In this document: piece after piece, positions 15,839 through 23,615 of the stretch
Numbering within the stretch: position 1 is the stretch's first letter
How the letters are laid out: every line of letters starts with the position of its first letter
Assembly: GCA_030696085.1 (NCBI GenBank)
Contig: JAUYNL010000091.1
Coordinates: 1-53,757, forward strand
Length of the DNA: 53,757 nucleotides
Reading direction: 5' to 3'
DNA from: Luteolibacter sp.
GTDB lineage: Bacteria > Verrucomicrobiota > Verrucomicrobiia > Verrucomicrobiales > Akkermansiaceae
Position numbers and translations under genes: made by a program
Notes under the pieces: generated by a model
Database searches by the model: none
Told to the model about the DNA's origin: nothing
Seen by the model: the letters and a program-made list of their open reading frames with translations, nothing else

Positions 15839-16432
15839 TCACGCGCCGCGTTCGAGGAAGTCGATGACCTGGGCCAGTGCCCGCGCGCGGTGGCTCAAGG
15901 TGTTTTTCACGTTCTCGTCCAGTTCGGCGAAGGTCGCCTCGTGGCCGTCCGGGATGAAGAGCGGGTCGTAGCCAAAGCCATTCAGGCCGCGCGGGCCCTC
16001 GATGATCCGGCCCTCGACGGTGCCGCTGAAATGCATCACTTCCCGGCCTCCGCGCGCGAGCACCATGGAGCAGCGGAAACGAGCGCCGCGTTCGGTTTTT
16101 CCGGTCATTTCCTCCTGTAGGCGGGCGTTGTTGCGCGCATGGTTTCCCTCCTCGCCGCCGAAGCTCGACGACCACACGCCCGGTGCGCCCGATAGCGCAT
16201 CGACTTCCAGCCCGGAATCATCGGAGAGCACCCAGCCTTCGAGCACGCGGCTGATGCCCTCCGCCTTGAGGCGGGCGTTTTCGAGAAAGGTGATTCCGGT
16301 TTCCGCGATTTCGGGACATTCGGGAAACGCGGTCACGTCGAGCACCTCGAAGCGGTTGCCGATCATGGCGCGGATTTCCGCGGTTTTGTGGGCATTGCGG
16401 GTGGCGAGGATCAGGCGCGGGAGGGCTGGCAT
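15839..16432 (-). CDS. rdgB: Non-canonical purine NTP pyrophosphatase (RdgB/HAM1)
   Basis: It hydrolyses ITP, dITP and XTP to keep inosine and xanthosine out of nucleic acids. The signatures are ATRNAHKTAEI (residues about 10-20), SDDSGLEVDAL, APGVWSS, GFGYDPLF and SHRARAL, each in the family order. I choose the ATG at 16432; an upstream GTG at 16438 would add two residues. Length (197) is near the family norm. It is preceded by a divergently transcribed thioredoxin gene. Confidence 0.95.
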   Translation of the reverse strand: MPALPRLILATRNAHKTAEIRAMIGNRFEVLDVTAFPECPEIAETGITFLENARLKAEGISRVLEGWVLSDDSGLEVDALSGAPGVWSSSFGGEEGNHARNNARLQEEMTGKTERGARFRCSMVLARGGREVMHFSGTVEGRIIEGPRGLNGFGYDPLFIPDGHEATFAELDENVKNTLSHRARALAQVIDFLERGA

Positions 16433-16508
16433 GGGCACTGTGTTAGCGGTAATTCGTGCGTCCGGCCAAGTTTTTCGAATAAAACCGGCTCAGGAAACGC
16501 TTATCCGC

Positions 16509-16964
16509 ATGATGAAAGCAATCACATGGCTCGCCTCCTTCGGCGTCGCCGCCCTCACCGCATCCGCCTTCGCCGCCACTCCCGAAGGATGGTCCACCGA
16601 TCTCGACAAGGCCCTGGTCCAGGCCAAGGCCGAGAAAAAATCCGTACTCGTTGAATTCACCGGCTCGGATTGGTGCCCGCCGTGCATCGCCATGCGCAAG
16701 AATGTGTTCTCCAAAAAAGAATTCATTTCCGCCGCCTCGAAGAAGTTCATCCTCGTCGAACTCGATTTCCCGAAGGGCGACAAGGCTCTCAGCGAGAAAC
16801 ACCAACCGCTGGCCGAAAAATACAAGATCGAGGGTTTCCCGACCGTCGTCCTGCTGGATTCCGAGGGCAAGGAGTTCACCCGCTTCTTCGCTTCCGAGTA
16901 TCCCGAGATCAAGAGTTTCCTCAAGCACCTCGATGAGGCGTTGGAGAAAAAGGAACTCGATTGA
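16509..16964 (+). CDS. Exported thioredoxin-fold protein
   Basis: About 151 residues (two adjacent ATGs at 16509 and 16512). There is an N-terminal signal peptide (hydrophobic segment about residues 5-22, ending ASAFAA). The thioredoxin core has the redox motif WCPPC in SDWCPPCIAM and a cis-proline segment GFPTVVLL. The layout (thioredoxin_7-like, with LVEFTGSDWC) is that of periplasmic thioredoxin-type proteins. Likely a thiol-disulfide exchange protein; the target is unknown. It is 68 bases before argD. Confidence 0.85.
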   Translation: MMKAITWLASFGVAALTASAFAATPEGWSTDLDKALVQAKAEKKSVLVEFTGSDWCPPCIAMRKNVFSKKEFISAASKKFILVELDFPKGDKALSEKHQPLAEKYKIEGFPTVVLLDSEGKEFTRFFASEYPEIKSFLKHLDEALEKKELD

Positions 16965-17032
16965 GCGCGGAATCCGCCCTCGAATTCCCGCTTTGCGATT
17001 CCTGGGATCGGCGTTAGGGTCCGCCCCCTTCG

Positions 17033-18286
17033 ATGAGTACCGCCGATCTTTTCCAGCAGCACGTTCTTCCCACCTACGGGCGTTTTCCGCTTGTCCCGGT
17101 GCGCGGGACCGGCTGCCGCCTGTGGGATGATGCAGGGAAATCCTATCTCGACTTCTGCACCGGCATCGCCGTCTGCTCGCTGGGCCACTGCCACCCGCGG
17201 CTGGTCGAGGCCATCCGCGATCAGGCGGGGAACCTGCTGCATTGCTCCAATCTCTATCAAATTCCGAAACAGGCGGAACTCGCGGAGGAAATCAACACCC
17301 ATCATGTGCGCCTTCCGGGGAAAATCTTCTTCTCCAACTCCGGTGCCGAGGCCAATGACGGCCTGATCAAATCCGCGCGCCGCTTCGGCCACAAGCACCC
17401 TCAGCCGGACGGTTCGCCGCGTTTCGAGGTCATCACCTTCCGGCAGTCGTTCCACGGCCGCACGCTCGGCTCGATGTCCGCCACCGGCCAGGCGAAGATC
17501 CAGGAAGGCTTCGATCCGCTGCTGCCCGGTTTCCGCTACCTGCCCTACAACGACACCGTCGCGATCGAGGCGGGCATCCATCCGGAAACCGCGGCCGTTT
17601 TGTTAGAGCCGATCCAGGGCGAGGGCGGCGTGAACATGGCCACGCCCGAGTTCCTGCGCTCGGTGGCGGCCGTTTGCAAGAAGCACGACCTGCTGCTGCT
17701 CTTCGACGAGGTGCAGGCGGGATTCGGCCGCTGCGGCGATGCCATGGCATGGCGCATGATCGCCCCGGAAATCCTGCCAGACGGCATCTCATGGGCCAAG
17801 GGCATGGGCGGCGGCGTGCCGATCGGCGCGTTCTGGCTCAACGACCGCGCCATCGATGATTCCGGGACTCCGCTTTCCTCGCTGATGGGACCGGGTTCGC
17901 ACGGTTCCACCTATGGCGGAAATCCGCTCGTCTGCGCCGCATCGCTCGCCGTGCTTCAGGAGATCCGTGAGAAGGAGCTCGCATCCAACGCGCTGCTGAT
18001 GGAAGTCCGCATCCGCGAAACCATCCGCTCGTGGAAACTTCCCGCCATCACCGAAGTCCGTGGCAGCGGTTTGTTGTTAGGCGTCGGTCTCGATCCCGGA
18101 CTCATCCCGGCTCCCGAAGGCAAGACTCCGGCGCTCCTCGTCGTCACAAAACTGATGGAACACGGACTGCTGGTTCCCCCGGCGGGTCCCAACACCATCC
18201 GCCTGCTCCCGCCACTCAATGTCACCGAAGCCGAAATCGACGAAGCCCTCGCCATCGTTCGCAAGGTGTTGGGTGAGTTCAACTAG
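17033..18286 (+). CDS. argD: Acetylornithine aminotransferase
   Basis: A class III PLP-dependent aminotransferase of 417 residues. It converts N-acetylglutamate semialdehyde to acetylornithine in arginine synthesis. Visible are NSGAEAND (PLP phosphate binding), SFHGRTLGSMSATG, EPIQGEGG, FDEVQAGFGRCG and SWAKGMGGG (the Schiff-base Lys). The adjacent argF supports ArgD over other class III enzymes, though dual function with succinyldiaminopimelate transaminase is common in bacteria. The start at 17033 follows a short AT-rich spacer. Confidence 0.93.
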   Translation: MSTADLFQQHVLPTYGRFPLVPVRGTGCRLWDDAGKSYLDFCTGIAVCSLGHCHPRLVEAIRDQAGNLLHCSNLYQIPKQAELAEEINTHHVRLPGKIFFSNSGAEANDGLIKSARRFGHKHPQPDGSPRFEVITFRQSFHGRTLGSMSATGQAKIQEGFDPLLPGFRYLPYNDTVAIEAGIHPETAAVLLEPIQGEGGVNMATPEFLRSVAAVCKKHDLLLLFDEVQAGFGRCGDAMAWRMIAPEILPDGISWAKGMGGGVPIGAFWLNDRAIDDSGTPLSSLMGPGSHGSTYGGNPLVCAASLAVLQEIREKELASNALLMEVRIRETIRSWKLPAITEVRGSGLLLGVGLDPGLIPAPEGKTPALLVVTKLMEHGLLVPPAGPNTIRLLPPLNVTEAEIDEALAIVRKVLGEFN

Positions 18287-18337
18287 CTTCCCGTTCGCCC
18301 GACGGTCACAGAACGCCGCTGCAAACTTTTCTATTGC

Positions 18338-19231
18338 ATGAAACACCTCCTCTCCATCGAACAACTCAGCGCCAGGGAAATCCAAGGGCTGCTGGAGTCC
18401 GCCGCGCATCTGAAACTCCAGCGTGGCAGGGATGGCAGGCAGCTCGCCGGACAGACCTGGGCGCTCATTTTCACGAAGTCCTCCACCCGCACGCGCGTGT
18501 CGTTCGAGGTCGGCATACGCGAACTCGGCGGTTTTCCGATGTTTCTTTCGAAAAACGATATCCAGCTCGGCCGCGGAGAGCCGATCAAGGACACGGCCCG
18601 CGTGCTGGGCCGCATGGTGCAGGGCGCGATCATCCGCACCTACGCGCAGCAAGACGTGACAGAGTTCTCCGAATACTCGGGCGTCCCCACCATCAACGCG
18701 CTTACCGATGACGAGCACCCCTGCCAGATTCTGGCGGACCTTCTCACCGTGCGGGAAAAACTCGGCGGCTGGGAGGGCAGGAAAATCGCCTTCGTGGGCG
18801 ACGGCTTCTCCAACATGACCCGCTCATGGATGTGGGCGGCCAAGCGCCTCGGCTTCGAACTTGCCATTGCCTCGCCAGCCTCCTGCCAGCCACCGGCGGC
18901 ATTTCTAGCAAATCTCGACGCGCCGAACGTCTCGATCACCGCCGATCCGCAGTCCGCGGTGAGGGACGCCCATGTGATCAACACCGACGTCTGGCTTTCG
19001 ATGGGCCAGGAGGACCAGAAGGACAAGGAGTTTGAATTCGCCGGCTTCGAAGTGAACGCAGGATTGCTCGCATCCGCGGCTCCCGGGCACATCGTGCTGC
19101 ACTGCCTGCCCGCCTACCGCGGCAAGGAAATCAGCGATGAGATTCTGGAACTCCACGCCGACACTATTTTCCAGGAAGCGGAAAACCGCCTGCACGCGCA
19201 GAAGGCGATCCTGGTCGCCATCGCACGGTGA
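18338..19231 (+). CDS. argF: Ornithine carbamoyltransferase
   Basis: It makes citrulline from ornithine and carbamoyl phosphate. Of its 297 residues, STRTR (residues about 48-52, carbamoyl phosphate binding), HPCQ (about 130-133), DVWLSMGQE (ornithine loop, about 217-225) and HCLPA near residue 251 are all present. The usual GDGNNVANS motif is replaced here by GDGFSNMTRS, which may be a lineage variant. It follows argD by 51 bases on the same strand, so the two probably form an arginine operon. Confidence 0.93.
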   Translation: MKHLLSIEQLSAREIQGLLESAAHLKLQRGRDGRQLAGQTWALIFTKSSTRTRVSFEVGIRELGGFPMFLSKNDIQLGRGEPIKDTARVLGRMVQGAIIRTYAQQDVTEFSEYSGVPTINALTDDEHPCQILADLLTVREKLGGWEGRKIAFVGDGFSNMTRSWMWAAKRLGFELAIASPASCQPPAAFLANLDAPNVSITADPQSAVRDAHVINTDVWLSMGQEDQKDKEFEFAGFEVNAGLLASAAPGHIVLHCLPAYRGKEISDEILELHADTIFQEAENRLHAQKAILVAIAR

Positions 19232-19291
19232 AACCGCGCCTTTGTTTTTGGCCCCTTGCGCGGTGGCTGTTCTGATTTACGGTGCGGCGCA

Positions 19292-19924
19292 GTGAGCCGC
19301 CGAAACGTCATCCTCAGAGCCATTCTCGTCCTCGCGCTCGTCTGGGCCGCCGTCTGGAGCGTGCGAACTTACGCCGGAAACCGTAAAATCACCGCCGGGC
19401 GCCTCGAAGCGCGCATCCAGCGCGCGAACTTCGCCGATTGGTCGCAACGCACCGGCGCGCCGGATTCCGCCGAAGCGAAACAGCGCGAAAAGGAGCTGCG
19501 CGAAATCGCCGGCCTGGTGAACCGTCTGGACTTCCAGGAACGTGAGAAAAACCGCCGCAACCGCTCGGGCGAGGAGTTTTTCCGCAAGCTCAGTCCACCC
19601 GAAAAAAGCCTCTTCATCGACATCACCATCATGGAATCGATGAACCGCTTCATGGAGTCGCTCGATGCGATGCCGCCCGAGCAGCGCCGGAAATTCGTCG
19701 AGCAGGGGCTCAAGGAGGTCGAGGCCGGCAGCACCGGAGCGGACATGGCGCGCGCGGAGCAACTCGGCGCGGATCTGTTGGACAAGATCAGCCAGGAAGG
19801 CATGCGCGCCTACTTCGAGAAATCCAGCAGCCAGACCAAGCTCGACCTCGCGCCTCTGATGGAGGCGATCAACGAAACCATGCAGGGCCTGCGCGGCAAC
19901 GAGTTCGGCCCGCGATCCCAATGA
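19292..19924 (+). CDS. Hypothetical membrane-anchored protein
   Basis: About 210 residues from the GTG at 19292. One N-terminal membrane segment (about residues 5-22) is followed by a long, charged, helical region that may form a coiled coil and contains no recognisable enzyme motif. The TGA overlaps the ATG of the pseudopilin gene in ATGATGA (19921-19927), indicating coupled translation and probably a shared role. Confidence 0.6.
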   Translation: MSRRNVILRAILVLALVWAAVWSVRTYAGNRKITAGRLEARIQRANFADWSQRTGAPDSAEAKQREKELREIAGLVNRLDFQEREKNRRNRSGEEFFRKLSPPEKSLFIDITIMESMNRFMESLDAMPPEQRRKFVEQGLKEVEAGSTGADMARAEQLGADLLDKISQEGMRAYFEKSSSQTKLDLAPLMEAINETMQGLRGNEFGPRSQ

Positions 19925-20433
19925 TGAAAGCGCGCGGCTTCACCCTGATGGAATTGCTCATCGTGCTGGCGGTCGCCGCCACGCTCGCGGGCATCGGCAT
20001 TCCGTTAGGCCGGTCGGTGCTCGCCAAATCGCGCGAGGCCGCCTGCCTGAACCAGCTCCGCTCGCTCGGCGTGGCCCTGGAAAGTTATCTGCAGGACCAC
20101 AACCAGATCCTGCCGAAGCTGGCGATGGGGCGCTCCTCCAAATCCGACGATTCCCCGGTGCTCGAAACGGTGCTGCTGCCATATGTGGAAGCACCCGGCG
20201 CGTTCAGGTGCCCGCAGGATGCGCGCGAGTTTGAAAAATCCGGATCCAGTTATTTCTGGAACCACCTGCAAAGCGAGCTGCCGGTCTCGCGGCTGGTGTT
20301 CTTCAACATCGACGCCCGGCCGGACAAGATTCCGCTCATTTCCGACAAGGAGGCGTGGCATCCAAACGGCATCAATTTCCTCTACGCGGACCAGACCAGC
20401 TCAAACCGCCTCCGCTTCGCCACCGGAAACTAA
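19921..20433 (+). CDS. Type II/IV pseudopilin-like protein
   Basis: A 170-residue protein with the prepilin leader MMKARG followed by FTLMELLIVLAVAATLAG. The Gly-Phe cleavage site and Glu at mature position 5 are present. The rest (WNHLQSEL, FYADQT-like end) resembles the short pseudopilins that are abundant in Verrucomicrobiota and Planctomycetota. No secretion-system genes are nearby, so its complex is unknown. It overlaps the previous gene and ends 15 bases before the ABC ATPase gene. Confidence 0.85.
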   Translation: MMKARGFTLMELLIVLAVAATLAGIGIPLGRSVLAKSREAACLNQLRSLGVALESYLQDHNQILPKLAMGRSSKSDDSPVLETVLLPYVEAPGAFRCPQDAREFEKSGSSYFWNHLQSELPVSRLVFFNIDARPDKIPLISDKEAWHPNGINFLYADQTSSNRLRFATGN

Positions 20434-20448
20434 CCATCGCCCACCCCC

Positions 20449-21345
20449 ATGCTCGAAATCCGCGGCCTCTGCAAATCCTTCGGCGGAAAACCCGCGCTCG
20501 CCGATGTATCATTCTCCGTCGCCCGAGGTGAGATCCATGGCTTGTTAGGGCATAACGGCGCGGGCAAGAGCGCCACGCTGGGCATCATCCTCGGCATGGT
20601 CATGCCGGACGCGGGTGATGTCACCATCGGCGGCGTTTCCGTTCTAAGCGACCGCTCGCGGGCGCTGCGCAAGGTGGGCGCCATCTTCGAGGCTTCGGCA
20701 TTCTATGATTACCTCAGCGGCTGGGAAAACCTGCGCCTGCTGATGGGCTATTCCGGCGGCTTTGATGCCGCTGCCGCGCGCGAAACCGTCGATCTCGTGG
20801 GCCTGTCAAAACGCATCCATTCGAAAGTGCGCACTTACAGCCACGGCATGCGCCAGCGCCTCGCGCTCGCCCAATCGCTGCTGCCCGCGCCCGAGCTGCT
20901 GCTGCTCGACGAGCCCACCGACGGCCTCGATCCCGAAGGGATCAAATGGTTCCGTGATTTCATCCTGCACCTGCGCGATGAGCGCGGCATGACGGTTTTG
21001 TTCAACTCCCACCTGCTCGCCGAGGTCGAGCTGATGTGCGACCGCGTGGCGATTCTGCGCGATGGGAAACGGGTCTTCGAAGGTGCCGTGGGCGGCCTGT
21101 ATGAGGACGATCTGATGTTCGAGGCGGTGCTGGACTCCTGGGAACGCGCGAGACCGCTGATCCGTGTCATGGGCGGCGAGATTCCCACGCCCGACCGAAT
21201 CCGCCTGCCACGCGGCGTGGATAGCGCGGCGCTGGTGGAGTCATTCGTCCATGCCGGCATCCGCCTGCGCTCGCTGGCTCCGGTGCGCCGCTCGCTGGAG
21301 GATCTTTACATGGAAATCCTCAATGGCGCGGAAAGTCAGAAATGA
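20449..21345 (+). CDS. ABC-2-type transporter ATP-binding protein
   Basis: A 298-residue ATPase with Walker A GHNGAGKS (about residues 33-40), a YSHGMRQRLALA signature, Walker B LLLLDEPTDGLDP and H-loop NSHLL. The YSxGMxQR form of the signature and the C-terminal extension (after residue 220) are those of drug/lipid exporters with ABC-2 permeases. No permease gene is adjacent in this window; the next gene runs on the other strand. Function in efflux or export is an inference. Confidence 0.85.
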   Translation: MLEIRGLCKSFGGKPALADVSFSVARGEIHGLLGHNGAGKSATLGIILGMVMPDAGDVTIGGVSVLSDRSRALRKVGAIFEASAFYDYLSGWENLRLLMGYSGGFDAAAARETVDLVGLSKRIHSKVRTYSHGMRQRLALAQSLLPAPELLLLDEPTDGLDPEGIKWFRDFILHLRDERGMTVLFNSHLLAEVELMCDRVAILRDGKRVFEGAVGGLYEDDLMFEAVLDSWERARPLIRVMGGEIPTPDRIRLPRGVDSAALVESFVHAGIRLRSLAPVRRSLEDLYMEILNGAESQK

Positions 21346-21354
21346 GCGTGCAAA

Positions 21355-23106
21355 TCACGGTGATGCCACGGATTTGGCGGACTCATTCGCAAGACCGGCG
21401 GAAAATTCCCTGTAGAGGCGGTAGAATTCGACCTGTGCGGCATGCATGGTGTCGTAATCCCCGCGGGAGCGGGCGGCGCGATCGAAGTTTCGCAGTGCGA
21501 TGACCAGGGCGCGCGCACGTTCAAATAAGTCCTTGTCGGTTCTATCGACATAGGTTTCCAGTCGCTCCACCTTGGAGCGGCATAGCTCATAACTCTCAGA
21601 AATCATGGGGATGGTTTCAAAAGTGAACTCGAAGGTATTCGGATCCACGATCCACGCCATGGGCTGGATCGCGCGGCTGATCTCGGCGGCGAGCACCGCC
21701 CGCGAGATCAAGGTCGGCCGCATTCCGCTCGCCTGGCTCAGCAACATCGCGGCGGATGTGTGAAAGGGCAGCGCCTGCGCCAGCTCGCTGAGGCGCTGGC
21801 GGACAAAGCGGTTCGCGAGATAAAGGCGCAGGTCCTGTGAACCCGCCCGCTCGCGGATTTCTCGGAATTTCGCTCCGCCCGCAGCCACCGCATCGCTTGG
21901 AGTTTTGCTGGAGAAATCCAGCAATTGCTTGAAATCCCGGGCCAGCAGGACCTCGTATTCGAAGAAAAACCCGGGGTTTTCCATCGCGAGGATCGACGGC
22001 AGCCAGGCGTCCGCGGCCGCAGGCAGGACCAGACGCCGGCCCTTGCCGGAGCCCAGCGACTGGAGTTGGTCCCAGAACCTGGAGGGGATTTTGTATGCGC
22101 CGGTCCTATCGATATCGCCAATGACGATGGCTTCGGGATCGAGGCCGGTGATGGCGGCGCTGGCGAGCACTGCGGCGGCGGCGTTGACCGTCTGCCGATC
22201 CGCTTTTGGCGGAGCATTGCCGGGATCCCGGATGGTGATTTGGATGCCGCCGTCCCGAATCAGCGCGCCATGTTCTTTCTCCAGCAGTTTTTGGATCAGG
22301 TCGCTGGAAAGCGGGGCGGCCCCGCCTGTTTCAGCCTGACCGTAGCCGATCACGATGGAAAGCGGGGCGTTTGCCTCCTCGCTGGTTCTCGCCGCAGTCA
22401 TTTGAAGCATCCCCGGCGCACATGACCACTCGGCTTTCCCGCCCTTCATGGTCAGTTTCCACAAAACCGTGTGAACCGCGGCCTTGGGCAGCAGGACAGG
22501 CTCCGGGGCGGCGGGTTTCACCACGGGCGGCGGCGGCTCGACTTCGTCCTTCACCACGATTACCGGTGGTTCGTAGGCATGGACGTCCGGGACCCATCCC
22601 GACCATGCGCCGCTTTCTCCGGCTTTTCTCAAAGCCTCCGCCCGCAGGTGTTTGGGGTCGGAAACGACCAGCACATCCTTGAGACAGGCTGCCAGCGCAT
22701 TTCCGTCGCCGCCCGCCGCCGGGGTTTCCAACCAGCCGATCACCTGCCAGATTCGCGCATGGCTTTTGGCGACTTGCGCGGCGTCCGGCATCTGCTGATT
22801 GCGGCCCTGTTGGTAGGCGGCGATGCGTTCGTGCGCATCTTCATTCGCGGGATCGAGCGCCGTGGCCAGCGCCAGCATCTGCGCGGCGGTCCGGCGCTCC
22901 GCCGGTGTCTGGCCGGCCAGGGCGTCCGTCAGCGTGACCAATTGTTTTGAGAGTCCGGCCATCGCCTCCACATTCAGGGGGGTGCGGTCCCTGCGAAAAG
23001 GCGGCGGCCCTTGCCCGGGAGGCGCGAATTGCCCGGCGGAAACGCCCAGGGCCACGCCTGCCAGCCATCCCGCCAGCGTCGCCAGCCATCTGCTTTTCGT
23101 TCTCAT
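21355..23106 (-). CDS. Secreted protein with Lon-protease-like fold lacking catalytic residues
   Basis: A 583-residue protein with an N-terminal signal sequence (about residues 8-24). A proline-rich linker near residues 185-200 joins it to a region that reads like the Lon (S16) proteolytic domain. The region contains AVLASAAITGLDPEAIVIGDI, GAYKIPSRF, GRRLVLPAA and YEVLLARDFKQLLDF, in the same order as in Lon. At the Ser position the KDGPSAG motif is replaced by KADRQTV (22186-22206 in the DNA), so the nucleophile is gone. The Lys of the dyad is not seen either. The remainder is helical. The link is by eye and needs a profile search. No gene partner is obvious. Confidence 0.6.
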   Translation of the reverse strand: MRTKSRWLATLAGWLAGVALGVSAGQFAPPGQGPPPFRRDRTPLNVEAMAGLSKQLVTLTDALAGQTPAERRTAAQMLALATALDPANEDAHERIAAYQQGRNQQMPDAAQVAKSHARIWQVIGWLETPAAGGDGNALAACLKDVLVVSDPKHLRAEALRKAGESGAWSGWVPDVHAYEPPVIVVKDEVEPPPPVVKPAAPEPVLLPKAAVHTVLWKLTMKGGKAEWSCAPGMLQMTAARTSEEANAPLSIVIGYGQAETGGAAPLSSDLIQKLLEKEHGALIRDGGIQITIRDPGNAPPKADRQTVNAAAAVLASAAITGLDPEAIVIGDIDRTGAYKIPSRFWDQLQSLGSGKGRRLVLPAAADAWLPSILAMENPGFFFEYEVLLARDFKQLLDFSSKTPSDAVAAGGAKFREIRERAGSQDLRLYLANRFVRQRLSELAQALPFHTSAAMLLSQASGMRPTLISRAVLAAEISRAIQPMAWIVDPNTFEFTFETIPMISESYELCRSKVERLETYVDRTDKDLFERARALVIALRNFDRAARSRGDYDTMHAAQVEFYRLYREFSAGLANESAKSVASP

Positions 23107-23186
23107 CGCCCTGTTTTCTGCCAGGAATCTACGATTCGCTGCAAGCGGACATTGCAGAGTCAGCCCGTTTCCGCAAGATTCCCTTC

Positions 23187-23597
23187 ATGCCAGTCCCGCC
23201 TCCCACCTTGGAAACGCGCGAGGAAATCATGTTTTTCGATACCGATTGCGGCGGTGTCGTCCACAACATCGCCTACCTCCGCATGATCGAGACCTGCCGC
23301 ACCCGCCTTGCCGCGCTGATGGGCATGGACCTGCGCACCATGTCCGAGACCCGGGTTTTTCCCGTCGTCACCCGTACTGAGATCGACTACAAGCGGCCCG
23401 CGAAACTCGGCGACTGGATCGTCATCCGCGGCCGCCTGGAGGAGCTCGCACGCGCCCGCTTCTGGTGCGCGTTTGAGATGGTCCGCGAGGCTGATGGCAC
23501 CGTGCTCGTCACCGCCCGTCAGGCGCTCGCCCTGGTTTCCATGCGCGAGGGCAAACCGTTACGCCTGCCCGCCGAATGGGCGGACAAATGGGCCTGA
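23187..23597 (+). CDS. 4HBT-type acyl-CoA thioesterase (YbgC-like)
   Basis: A 136-residue hot-dog fold protein. The start at 23187 is where the domain begins; the longer open frame upstream is not convincing. It has FFDTDCGGVVHNIAYLRMIE (residues about 16-35), the YbgC-type active-site loop with the conserved Asp (D..GGVVHN), and the closing strand VTARQALALVSM. It probably hydrolyses short acyl-CoA or acyl-carrier thioesters. The gene ends 18 bases before the flavoprotein gene on the same strand; the combination may indicate a small biosynthetic pair. Confidence 0.85.
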   Translation: MPVPPPTLETREEIMFFDTDCGGVVHNIAYLRMIETCRTRLAALMGMDLRTMSETRVFPVVTRTEIDYKRPAKLGDWIVIRGRLEELARARFWCAFEMVREADGTVLVTARQALALVSMREGKPLRLPAEWADKWA

Positions 23598-23615
23598 CTC
23601 CCTCTTCACCACTCC

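Noticed and set aside
16002..16508. Long N-terminal extension of the thioredoxin reading frame
   Set aside because: It overlaps rdgB on the other strand and removes the signal peptide from the N-terminus; the ATG at 16509 is the likely start.
20449..21345. Degenerate ABC signature (YSHGMRQ) as a sign of a dead ATPase
   Set aside because: The YSxGMxQR form is a normal variant in ABC-2-type export ATPases.
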